Source of the DNA: Massilia sp. UBA2709
GTDB lineage: Bacteria; Pseudomonadota; Gammaproteobacteria; Burkholderiales; Burkholderiaceae_D
NCBI GenBank assembly: GCA_002354135.1
Contig: DEKZ01000249.1
Coordinates: 1-23,709, forward strand
Reading direction: 5' to 3'
Length of the DNA stretch: 23,709 nt
A program made the translations under genes and the position numbers. Under the pieces are notes generated by a model. The model saw nothing but the letters and a program-made list of their open reading frames with translations. It did not search any database and was not told the DNA's origin. Positions 17,151 to 23,709 of the stretch are shown piece by piece (position 1 is the first letter of the stretch; each line of letters opens with the position of its first letter).

Positions 17151-17906
17151 TCAAAAATTACAGAGCGTCAGCTCGAACGGCACGTCTTCTTCCAGCGATT
17201 TCGGCTTGAGGTCGCCGTCCTGGGTGGTGAAGCGTACCCACAGCATGTATTTGTTGGCCGAAATTTCCGGGATCGCGCCCAGCGATTCGTCCAGCCCCAG
17301 GCGCAGCATGTGGTAGATCTTGCCTTGCAACATCTGCTGGTAGTTGCCGCCGACGGCGATCATCTTGGTCGGGCGGCCCGAGTCGCGCAGCAGGCGCAGC
17401 ACCAGGGCGAGGGCGTCGAACAGGGGCGCGAGCGGGGCGAACCAGGCCATGATGTCGGCGTGGCGTTGCTCCGCCGGGCGTTTCTGCCAGGCGTAGTATG
17501 AGGGCAAATCGAATTCGCAGGCGCCGCCGGGAATAATCGTGCGCCCGCGGATGCTCATCAGCCATTCGTTTTCGCGCACATTCTGGCCGGTCCTGCCCTG
17601 GGCGCTGCCCAGGGCGCTGCTGACCTGGTCGAGCTCGGCGAGGATGGCATCCAGGGCTTCCGGCGCCACGTTGGGATTGCTGCGGTAAGTCAGCAGGCTC
17701 TGCTTCTGGCGTTCGAGTTCCTGCAGGAGGTCGGACTTCAGGTCGGCGCGGCCGGCCACTTCCAGCATGTCGAAGATCGTCGCGAGGGCGACGTGGTGCT
17801 GCATCGGGTGTTCCTGGTGCACAAAGAACTTGAACTTCTCGTACAGGTCTTCCAGCCGCAACAACGTGCGAATCCGCTCGTTGAAAGGATATTCGTAGAC
17901 GATCAA
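17151..17906 (-). CDS. zapD: Cell division protein ZapD
   Basis: ZapD (YacF) binds the C-terminal tail of FtsZ and bundles its filaments at the division ring. The product is 251 aa, the family's normal size. It starts IVYEYPFNERIRTLLRLEDL after Met and contains LPSYYAWQKRPAEQRHADI and MLRLGLDESLGAIPEISANK, all typical. The frame is open upstream, but the TTG at 17906 is chosen because AGAGGA sits eight bases before it and it matches the family N-terminus. It lies between coaE and yacG in the conserved order. Confidence 0.93.
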   Translation of the reverse strand: MIVYEYPFNERIRTLLRLEDLYEKFKFFVHQEHPMQHHVALATIFDMLEVAGRADLKSDLLQELERQKQSLLTYRSNPNVAPEALDAILAELDQVSSALGSAQGRTGQNVRENEWLMSIRGRTIIPGGACEFDLPSYYAWQKRPAEQRHADIMAWFAPLAPLFDALALVLRLLRDSGRPTKMIAVGGNYQQMLQGKIYHMLRLGLDESLGAIPEISANKYMLWVRFTTQDGDLKPKSLEEDVPFELTLCNF

Positions 17907-17970
17907 AGTGACATTCCTCTGAATGTGGGCTGGCGAGCAACTCCGTGATTCTGAACCATGCGACGCAAAA

Positions 17971-18618
17971 TTACAAATCCCGCATTGCAGAACTTGCCAT
18001 GCGGCGTGCTTGGTCGACGTAAAACGCATGCAGGCGCTCGACCTGGGGCCGCAAGGCGTCCACTCCGTCGTCGTTGACGACCACGTCGTCGGCCGCCGCC
18101 AAGCGCTGCGCGCGCGTGACCTGGGCCGCCATGATGGCGCGCACCTGCTCTTCACTCAGGCCATTGCGGGCCATGACGCGCGCCACCTGCATTTCTTCTG
18201 GACAATCGATGGCCAGCACGCGCGTGACGCGCTCACGCCAGGTGCCGGACTCGATCAGCAGGGGCACGACGAAGATGACATACGGGCCGCTGGCGATCGC
18301 CGCGGCGGCCGCGGTCGCCTCGCGGATGCGCGGATGCAGGATCCCTTCCAACCGGGCGCGCGCGCCCTGGTCCGTAAATACCAGCTGGCGCATCTTCGCG
18401 CGGTCGAGCGCGCCGTCCGGCGTGGCGAAGTCCGCACCGAACTCCGCCAGCAGGGCCGGCATCGCGGCGCCCTGCGGCGCGGTGAGCGCATGGGCGATCT
18501 GGTCGGTATCGACAATCGACGCGCCGAGCGCGCCGAACATGTCGGCCACGGTCGTCTTGCCGCAGCCGATGCCGCCGGTCAGGCCGACCGAGAAGGGGGA
18601 GGTGTGCGCCTTTTCCAT
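17971..18618 (-). CDS. coaE: Dephospho-CoA kinase CoaE
   Basis: CoaE phosphorylates dephospho-CoA in the last step of coenzyme A synthesis. The 215-aa protein has a P-loop GLTGGIGCGKTT at residues 12-23, followed by the family's VDTDQIAHAL and the HPRIRE motif. VIFVVPLLIESGTW and the closing ADDVVVNDDG are also typical. The ATG at 18618 begins four bases after the pilD stop, supporting an operon pilD-coaE-zapD-yacG. Confidence 0.96.
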   Translation of the reverse strand: MEKAHTSPFSVGLTGGIGCGKTTVADMFGALGASIVDTDQIAHALTAPQGAAMPALLAEFGADFATPDGALDRAKMRQLVFTDQGARARLEGILHPRIREATAAAAAIASGPYVIFVVPLLIESGTWRERVTRVLAIDCPEEMQVARVMARNGLSEEQVRAIMAAQVTRAQRLAAADDVVVNDDGVDALRPQVERLHAFYVDQARRMASSAMRDL

Positions 18619-18622
18619 GGCG

Positions 18623-19486
18623 TCAGGCGACGAAGCCCTGGAACGCGGCGCCGATCCGCTCGCCCCAGAGCAGGGCGATCAGGCCGGCGGCGGCCAGGTA
18701 GGGTCCGAAGGGGATCGGGTTGTCGCGGCCGCGCTTGGCGAACACGATCAGGCTGATGCCGACGATCGCCCCCACCACCGAGGACAGCAGGATGATGGTC
18801 GGCAGCATGGCCCAGCCGAGCCAGGCGCCCAGGGCGGCGAGCAGCTTGAAGTCGCCGTAGCCCATGCCTTCCTTGCCCGTGACGAGCTTGAACAGCCAGT
18901 ACACGGCCCACAGCACCAGGTAGCCGGCTGCCGCGCCGATGACGGCGTCGCGCAGGGGCACGAAGGTGCCGTCGATGTTAATGAGCAGGCCCGCCCACAG
19001 CAGCGGATAGGTCAGGTCGTCGGGCAGCAGCTTGGTGTCGTAGTCGATGAAGGTCATCGCGATCAAGAGGTAGGCGAAGAGCAGGGCGCCCAGGCCGGCC
19101 CAGCCGGAACCGAAGGTCCAGACCAGCAGGGCCGAGATCGCGCCGGTGACCAGTTCGACGGCCGGGTAGCGCGGCGAAATCGGCGCCTTGCACTTGCGGC
19201 ACTTGCCTTTCAAAACCAGCCAGCTGATCACCGGGATGTTTTCCAGCGCCGTGATCTGGTGGCCGCAGTGCGGGCAGGCCGAGCGGGGCACCATCAGGTT
19301 GTAGCGGTCGGTATGGGGCAGTTCCTTGCCGCTCTCGTGCGCCACGTAGTTGTCGGATTCGCGCTGCATCATCTTCGGGATGCGGTGGATGACCACGTTC
19401 AGGAAGCTGCCGATCAACAGGCCGAACAGGGCCGCGACGAGGGTGGGGACTAGCGAGGCGGGGGCGGCAAAGAGAAGAGTGTCCAA
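18623..19486 (-). CDS. pilD: Prepilin peptidase / N-methyltransferase PilD
   Basis: PilD is an inner-membrane aspartic protease that cleaves type IV prepilin and pseudopilin leaders and methylates the new N-terminus. The 287-aa protein has the zinc site Cys71, Cys74, Cys96, Cys99 in its methylase domain. The two catalytic aspartates lie in FIDYDTKLLPDDL and GMGYGDFKLLAALGAWLG. Several membrane segments follow. The start is the TTG at 19486 (MDTLLFAAPASL); the upstream GGAAG is a weak site. No pilB or pilC is next to it in the window, only coaE downstream. Confidence 0.94.
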   Translation of the reverse strand: MDTLLFAAPASLVPTLVAALFGLLIGSFLNVVIHRIPKMMQRESDNYVAHESGKELPHTDRYNLMVPRSACPHCGHQITALENIPVISWLVLKGKCRKCKAPISPRYPAVELVTGAISALLVWTFGSGWAGLGALLFAYLLIAMTFIDYDTKLLPDDLTYPLLWAGLLINIDGTFVPLRDAVIGAAAGYLVLWAVYWLFKLVTGKEGMGYGDFKLLAALGAWLGWAMLPTIILLSSVVGAIVGISLIVFAKRGRDNPIPFGPYLAAAGLIALLWGERIGAAFQGFVA

Positions 19487-19529
19487 AGGCTGGCTTCCGT
19501 GAAATCGAGATAGTTCCGTAGATCAACCT

Positions 19530-19535
19530 ATTTTA
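19530..19535 (-). promoter_or_regulatory. Candidate -10 element for pilD operon
   Basis: Read on the - strand, TAAAAT lies about 44 bases before the pilD TTG, in the divergent region between pilD and the aminotransferase gene. No clear -35 hexamer was found, so support is weak. Confidence 0.3.
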
Positions 19536-19668
19536 GGGTGTTTCCGGCGTTTTGGCGAAGGCGCCGTGCATCGTGCGCCCATTCCGCCGCCCGGTTGTGG
19601 CGTGCAGGGCTCAGGGCGCCTTCGGCGTCGCCGGTGCGGGCGCTGCCAAGCGGAGTCAGGCTGCGCCC

Positions 19669-19676
19669 TATAAAAT
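19669..19676 (+). promoter_or_regulatory. Candidate -10 element for aminotransferase gene
   Basis: TATAAAAT lies 32 bases before the aminotransferase ATG in otherwise GC-rich sequence, a good -10 candidate. The -35 position (about 19646) does not resemble TTGACA. Confidence 0.42.
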
Positions 19677-19708
19677 GGGGAAGCACAGTATTACACCGGA
19701 AAACCGAC

Positions 19709-20893
19709 ATGAAAATATCCCAACGCGCCCAGGCGGTCGATCCCTTCTTCGCCATGGAATTCGGCAAGCATGCCGCCGCGCTCGAAGCACAAGGCCATCA
19801 CGTGATCAAGCTCAGCCTGGGAGAGCCCGACTTCGGTCCGCCTCCCGCCGTGCTGGAGGCGGCGCGCATGGCGGTCGACGGTCCCTTGCCCTACACCGGG
19901 GCGCTCGGCACCGCGGCCCTGCGCGAGGCCATCGCCGGCTTCTACCTGCGCGAGCATGGCGTCACGATCTCGCCGCACCGCATCGTCGTCACCGCCGGGG
20001 CCTCGGCGGCGCTGCTGCTGGTCACCGCGGCGCTGGTCGACGCCGGCGACGAAGTGATCGTGGGCGACCCGTCCTACCCCTGCAACCGCCAGTTCCTCAG
20101 CAGCTTCGGCGCACGGGTGAAGCTGGTCGCGACCGACGCCGCCAGCCGTTTCCAGCTCAGCAGCGACAGCGTGCGCGCCAACTGGACGGCCGATACGCGC
20201 GGCCTGATGATCGCCACGCCCTCGAACCCGACCGGCACCTCGGTGCCGCCCGACGAACTGCGCGCGATCTGCGAATGGGCGCGCGAGCACGGCGCCTGGC
20301 GCATCGTCGATGAGATCTACCTGAACCTGGGCGACCGCGACGGCGCCGGCCGGCCGCCGCAGACGGTGCTGGCCGTCGATGATGGTGCCATCGTCATCAA
20401 CAGCTTCTCGAAGTATTTCGGGATGACCGGCTGGCGTCTCGGCTGGGCCGTCGTGCCGGAGGCGCTGGTGCCGACCATGGAACGCCTGGCCCAGAACTAC
20501 TACATCTGCGCGTCGACCCTGTCGCAGCAGGCGGCGCTGGCCTGCTTCACGCCGGCGTCGCTGGCCGTGTGCGAAGAGCGGCGCGTCGAGTTCGCCCGGC
20601 GCCGGGCGCTGGTGCTCGAGGGGCTCGCCGGCATCGGCCTGCCGGTTCCGGTCCCGCCGGACGGCGCCTTCTACGTCTATTTCGATGTGAGCGGGACGGG
20701 CCTGAGCTCATGGGAGTTCTGCGAACGCGTGCTGCAGGAAACCCACGTGGCGCTCACGCCCGGCAAGGATTTCGGGCATTGCGGAGCGGACCAGTACGTG
20801 CGCCTGTCGTACGCCGCCAGCGCCGAAAGCCTGCAGGAGGCGATCCGGCGCCTGGGCGGCTTCATGGCGCGCCTGAAGGGCGAGTCCGTCTAG
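19709..20893 (+). CDS. PLP-dependent class I/II aminotransferase
   Basis: This 394-aa cytoplasmic enzyme belongs to the aspartate aminotransferase superfamily (fold type I). Landmarks are KLSLGEPDFGPPPAVLEAAR, TAGASAALLLVTAAL for cofactor phosphate binding, PSNPTGTSVP, and NSFSKYFGMTGWRLGW, in which Lys235 should hold pyridoxal phosphate. RLSYAASAESLQEAIRRL near the end supplies the substrate-carboxylate Arg. The frame is open upstream, but the ATG at 19709 fits the family N-terminus (MKISQRAQAVDPFFAMEF) and follows a TATAAAAT box. The substrate cannot be read from the sequence. It is divergent from pilD. Confidence 0.9.
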   Translation: MKISQRAQAVDPFFAMEFGKHAAALEAQGHHVIKLSLGEPDFGPPPAVLEAARMAVDGPLPYTGALGTAALREAIAGFYLREHGVTISPHRIVVTAGASAALLLVTAALVDAGDEVIVGDPSYPCNRQFLSSFGARVKLVATDAASRFQLSSDSVRANWTADTRGLMIATPSNPTGTSVPPDELRAICEWAREHGAWRIVDEIYLNLGDRDGAGRPPQTVLAVDDGAIVINSFSKYFGMTGWRLGWAVVPEALVPTMERLAQNYYICASTLSQQAALACFTPASLAVCEERRVEFARRRALVLEGLAGIGLPVPVPPDGAFYVYFDVSGTGLSSWEFCERVLQETHVALTPGKDFGHCGADQYVRLSYAASAESLQEAIRRLGGFMARLKGESV

Positions 20894-20903
20894 GGCACGC
20901 AAG

Positions 20904-20932
20904 CGGATCCGGACACGGCTGTTCCGGATCCG
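20904..20932 (+). terminator. Perfect 10-bp hairpin after the aminotransferase gene
   Basis: CGGATCCGGA at 20904-20913 and its exact complement TCCGGATCCG at 20923-20932 flank a nine-base loop, 11 bases after the stop. There is no T run, so it would be a non-canonical terminator or an RNA-stabilising 3' hairpin. Confidence 0.45.
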
Positions 20933-21077
20933 GCAGGAGGCGCCGACGCCTGGCGCACGCCGCCAACGCGACCTAGTCGCGGTTTGGCCACTCGGCAGTG
21001 GACGCCGTCCTCGATTTCCCGCCGCCTCCCGGCCAAGCGCGTAGTATCGACAGGCAGGCCAGCAAATGGAGGCAGGC

Positions 21078-22034
21078 ATGTTCGACTCCGCAGTCCTCGA
21101 CACCGTCATCGGCGTGGTCTTCGTGGTGATCCTGTTCAGCACTGTCTGTGCCGCCGTGCGCGAATCGGTCGAGTCGCTGCTCAAGACCCGCGCCTCCTAC
21201 CTCGAATACGGCATCCGCGAGCTGCTGAACGACAAGAGCGCCGGCGGGCTGGTCACGCAGCTCTACACCCATCCCGTGGTGGCCGGGCTGTTCGCCGGCG
21301 ACTACAAGCCGGCCGAAGCGAGCGCGCGCTCGATGTTTTCCTGGGGACGGCGCAACCTGCCTTCCTATATTCCCGCAAAAAACTTCGCCTCGGCCCTGAT
21401 CGACATCGCCGTGCGCGGGCAGGTCGGGGGTGACCCGCCGTCCAAGGCCCCCGGCAAGATCGACCTCGACACAATCAAGGACAGCGTCGGGAAGATCGAG
21501 AACCCCAGGGTCGCGCGCGTGCTGCTCAACGCCATCGACCTGGCCGAGGGCGACCTCAACCGGGCGCTGGCGAACGTCGAGGCCTGGTTCGACAGCGGCA
21601 TGGACCGGGTCTCCGGCTGGTACAAGCGGCTGAGCTCGCGGATCATCTTCGGCATCGCCCTGGTGCTGGCGGTGTTCCTGAACGTCGACCTGATCCGGGT
21701 CAGCAGGGAGCTGTACAACGACGACGCCCAGCGCGCCATGGTCCTGGCCTATGCCCAGAGCGCCATGCCCGACCAAACCATGCTCACCGACCGGAAGAAA
21801 GCCTTCGACAGGCTGAGTAACAAGACCTTCCCGGTCGGTTGGGGCGGCAAGACGCTCGCGCAGGCCTGGGACGAGGCCGGTGTCCAGAACCTGGCCGGCT
21901 GGCTGTTCACGGCCTTTGCCGCAACCCTGGGCGCTCCCTTCTGGTTCGACGTCCTGAACAAGGTCATGGTCATCCGCGCAACCGTCAAGCCGCACGAGAA
22001 AAGCAGGGAAGAGCGTTCCCAGGACAACAACTGA
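21078..22034 (+). CDS. Unnamed integral membrane protein
   Basis: I do not recognise a named family. The 318-aa product has an N-terminal hydrophobic helix (VIGVVFVVILFSTVCAAV, residues about 8-27), a long polar region, a second helix near residue 185 (IIFGIALVLAVFLNV) and a third near 275 (GWLFTAFAATLGAPFWF). The polar part may face the cytoplasm or periplasm. The ATG at 21078 is preferred over 21066 because GGAGG lies five bases upstream of it. It precedes the pseudogene at 22088 by 53 bases and may once have worked with that peptidoglycan-binding protein. The region before it (20933-21077) holds no gene that I can see. Confidence 0.75.
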   Translation: MFDSAVLDTVIGVVFVVILFSTVCAAVRESVESLLKTRASYLEYGIRELLNDKSAGGLVTQLYTHPVVAGLFAGDYKPAEASARSMFSWGRRNLPSYIPAKNFASALIDIAVRGQVGGDPPSKAPGKIDLDTIKDSVGKIENPRVARVLLNAIDLAEGDLNRALANVEAWFDSGMDRVSGWYKRLSSRIIFGIALVLAVFLNVDLIRVSRELYNDDAQRAMVLAYAQSAMPDQTMLTDRKKAFDRLSNKTFPVGWGGKTLAQAWDEAGVQNLAGWLFTAFAATLGAPFWFDVLNKVMVIRATVKPHEKSREERSQDNN

Positions 22035-22087
22035 GGACGCCATCGCAACCACGAACGAAGCGATGTGTCGAATCGATGGAGGCGAGG

Positions 22088-22896
22088 ATGAGCAACGCTG
22101 ACGCGGCAAAGATCCAGCAGGCGCTGGTGCGGGCCGGGTTCTTCCCGGGGTGGTCGACGGCGTCTGGGGCCGGCGCACCATTGCCGCCGTGCGCGAATTC
22201 CAGGAAAGCGAAGGCCTGCTGGTCGACGGCATCGTCGGACCGCGGACCATGGCCAGGCTGTTTCGCGGCGACCTGCCGCGGATGGAGTCGCCGCTGCCGC
22301 CGTGGATGGCGCAGGCCCGGAGCCTGCCGGGCACGAAGGAGGTGGCCGGCGCCGGCAGCAACCGCGCCATCCTGCAGTGGGCCGACAATCTCGACCTGCA
22401 CTAATCGGGCGACGACGTGCCCTGGTGCGGCCTGTTGGTGGCGCATTGCATGGGCTCGTCGATGCAGGACGAAATCCTGCCGAACGATCCGCTCGGGGCA
22501 CGCGAGTGGCTCAACTTCGTGATGGTTTTCTGGCGCGAGAAGCGCGACGGCGCCAAGGGCCGCGTCGGCTTCTACAGCGGCGAGTCCAGCGACGCCTACC
22601 GCATCCTCGGCGGCAACCAGAGCGACAGCGTGTCGCTGGCGTGGGTCGCCAAGGAACGCCTGCCCAAGGCGCGCTGGCCGCGCACCGCCGCGTCGCTGGG
22701 CGGCGGCATGGCGATCGTCGAGGTCGAACGGAGCGCGGAGATGTCGACGGCGGAGGCCCAGGCATACCCGTCCCGCCCGGGAGCGGAGCTGTCGTTCGTT
22801 GCCCGGCAACGTGACAATGCCGGGCAGGCGATCAGGCGGCCCTGGCGACGGGCCGGGCAGCCAGCGTCCGGTCGATCAGTTCGATCCAGTGGCTGA
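22088..22896 (+). pseudogene. Disrupted peptidoglycan-binding / TIGR02594-like hydrolase
   Basis: The remnant reads as a PG_binding_1 repeat followed by a TIGR02594-like domain (CHAP or NlpC/P60-type fold). MSNADAAKIQQALVRAGFFP starts in one frame at 22088. After GGGG at 22147-22150 the frame must shift to read VVDGVWGRRTIAAVREFQ, which fits loss of one G. A TAA at 22402-22404 then interrupts LDLH*SGDDVPWCGLLVAHC, probably in place of a Tyr codon. Further on, GRVGFYSGESSDAYRILGGN has Arg where family members usually have a catalytic His (GHVGF). The frame runs on to a stop at 22896, overlapping the convergent glcF, but the domain ends near 22740. A sequencing error could explain the frameshift, less easily the stop as well. 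Confidence 0.82.
22800..22826. terminator. Hairpin between the pseudogene and glcF 3' ends
   Basis: TGCCCGGCA at 22800-22808 and TGCCGGGCA at 22818-22826 form a perfect 9-bp stem with a nine-base loop, six bases from the glcF stop on the - strand side. No T run follows on either strand, so terminator function is tentative. Confidence 0.4.
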
Positions 22897-23709
22897 CCGG
22901 CAGCTCGGTGCCGCCCTGGATGTGGCTCATGCAGCCAATGTTGGCCGAGACGATCTCCTGTGCACCCGTGGCCTCCAGGTTCGCCACCTTGCGCTCGCGA
23001 AGCTGGTGCGACAGCTCGGGCTGCAGCACCGAATAGGTGCCGGCCGAGCCGCAGCACAGGTGGCTGTCCTGGCACAGCTTGACGTCGACACCCGCCAGCC
23101 CCAGCAGGCGTTCCACGGTGCCGCGGATCTTCTGGCCGTGCTGCAGGGTGCAGGGCGGATGGTAGGCCACGCGCGGGCCCTGGCGCCCTGCCAGGAGCGG
23201 ACCCAGTTCCGGTTCGAAGCGCGCCAGTACTTCCGACAGGTCGAGGGTCAGCGCCGAGATGCGCGCCGCTTTTTCCGCATAGGCCGGGTCGTGGGCCAGC
23301 AGGTGGCCGTAATCCTTGACCATCACGCCGCAGCCCGAGGCCGTCGTCAGGATGGCCTCGACCGCCGCGCCGCCGCCATCCATGCCCTCGATATACGGCC
23401 ACCACGCGTCGATGTTGCGGCGCATGTCGGCCAGCGCCGCCTCCTGTTCGTCGAGGTGGTGGCGCAGCGCGCCGCAGCAGCCGGCCTTGGGCGCCGCCAC
23501 CAGCTGCACGCCGAGGGTGTCGAGCACGCGCGCGGTCGCGGCGTTGATGTTCGGCGCCATCGCCGGCTGCACGCAGCCGTCCAGCACCAGCATGCGGCGC
23601 GCGTGCGAACGCGTGGGCCAGGCGGTGGCGGCGGCAGGCCGTGTCACTTTCTGGCGCAGCGCTGCCGGGAGCAGCGGACGCAGGGCCTGGCCGGCCTTCA
23701 TGGCGGGCG
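22832..23709 (-). CDS. glcF: Glycolate oxidase iron-sulfur subunit GlcF (5'-partial)
   Basis: This is the C-terminal part (about 290 residues) of a GlcF-type subunit, which passes electrons from glycolate oxidation (GlcD/GlcE flavoproteins) to the respiratory chain. Two cysteine-rich CCG domains are visible: VLDGCVQPAMAPN with APKAGCCGALRHHLDE, then VAYHPPCTLQHGQKI with LCCGSAGTYSVLQPELS, and the closing SANIGCMSHIQGG. The frame is open to the right edge; the ATG at 23701 is internal, and the missing N-terminal third should carry the two 4Fe-4S clusters. GlcD and GlcE would be expected beyond the window. Confidence 0.92.
   Translation of the reverse strand, partial: PAMKAGQALRPLLPAALRQKVTRPAAATAWPTRSHARRMLVLDGCVQPAMAPNINAATARVLDTLGVQLVAAPKAGCCGALRHHLDEQEAALADMRRNIDAWWPYIEGMDGGGAAVEAILTTASGCGVMVKDYGHLLAHDPAYAEKAARISALTLDLSEVLARFEPELGPLLAGRQGPRVAYHPPCTLQHGQKIRGTVERLLGLAGVDVKLCQDSHLCCGSAGTYSVLQPELSHQLRERKVANLEATGAQEIVSANIGCMSHIQGGTELPVSHWIELIDRTLAARPVARAA

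Noticed and set aside
18074..19453. A 459-codon forward frame opposite coaE and pilD
   Set aside because: Antisense to two confident genes and without recognisable domains.
19555..19624. A 10-bp inverted repeat (CGAAGGCGCC and GGCGCCTTCG) in the pilD/aminotransferase gap
   Set aside because: The arms are about 49 bases apart and GC-rich, so chance is likely; no operator could be supported.
22140..22155. Programmed ribosomal frameshift at the GGGG run
   Set aside because: A separate in-frame TAA downstream and the missing His make gene decay more likely; no stimulatory structure or slippery heptamer was evident.
20973..22388. A 471-codon reverse frame opposite the membrane protein and pseudogene
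   Set aside because: Low-complexity shadow composition; the forward membrane protein has a good ribosome-binding site and hydrophobic helices.

Overview
The window is high-GC (clearly above 60% by eye) chromosomal DNA from a betaproteobacterium. The gene families and the linkage argJ / mutT / pilD-coaE-zapD-yacG suggest Burkholderiales, most like Oxalobacteraceae of the Massilia/Telluria/Janthinobacterium type. That assignment is inference from protein character and gene order; no database search was possible. No rRNA, tRNA, CRISPR array, prophage or insertion sequence was found.

Positions 1-6393 hold the distal half of a tad/flp (type IVc pilus) operon on the + strand: secretin (cut by the left edge), an FHA-CpaF ATPase, TadB, TadC, a small DUF192 protein, a TadE-like pseudopilin and a secreted Ala/Gln-rich protein. 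Most junctions are 4-base ATGA overlaps. A cpaE/tadZ gene is absent from its usual place between secretin and ATPase. An intrinsic terminator closes the operon.

Positions 6411-8693 are a small paralogue array of secreted four-cysteine (DUF3617-like) proteins. It looks built by tandem duplication of a roughly 1-kb unit: A (5872-6327), B (6411-6947), broken A' (6948-7337), diverged B' (7393-8118) and B'' (8157-8693). B'' is about 95% identical to B in the mature part only.

Positions 8710-11949 are on the - strand: a lysozyme-like/transglycosylase-like protein and a two-repeat peptidoglycan amidase in one operon with a terminator, and a separate GT4 glycosyltransferase.

Positions 12067-16272 are on the + strand: argJ, a DUF815 ATPase, mutT and a DadA-type D-amino-acid dehydrogenase. 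Two REPIN-like elements (14210-14355 and 16278-16471) fill the gaps after the DUF815 gene and after dadA.

Positions 16472-19486 on the - strand hold pilD-coaE-zapD-yacG plus a Cys-rich YidD-like gene. Three of these genes appear to use TTG starts. PilD could process prepilins of both type IV and Tad systems, but that is only a possibility.

Positions 19709-23709 hold a class I/II aminotransferase, an unnamed membrane protein, a peptidoglycan-binding/TIGR02594-like hydrolase pseudogene with at least two disabling lesions, and on the - strand the C-terminal part of a GlcF-type glycolate oxidase iron-sulfur subunit cut by the right edge.
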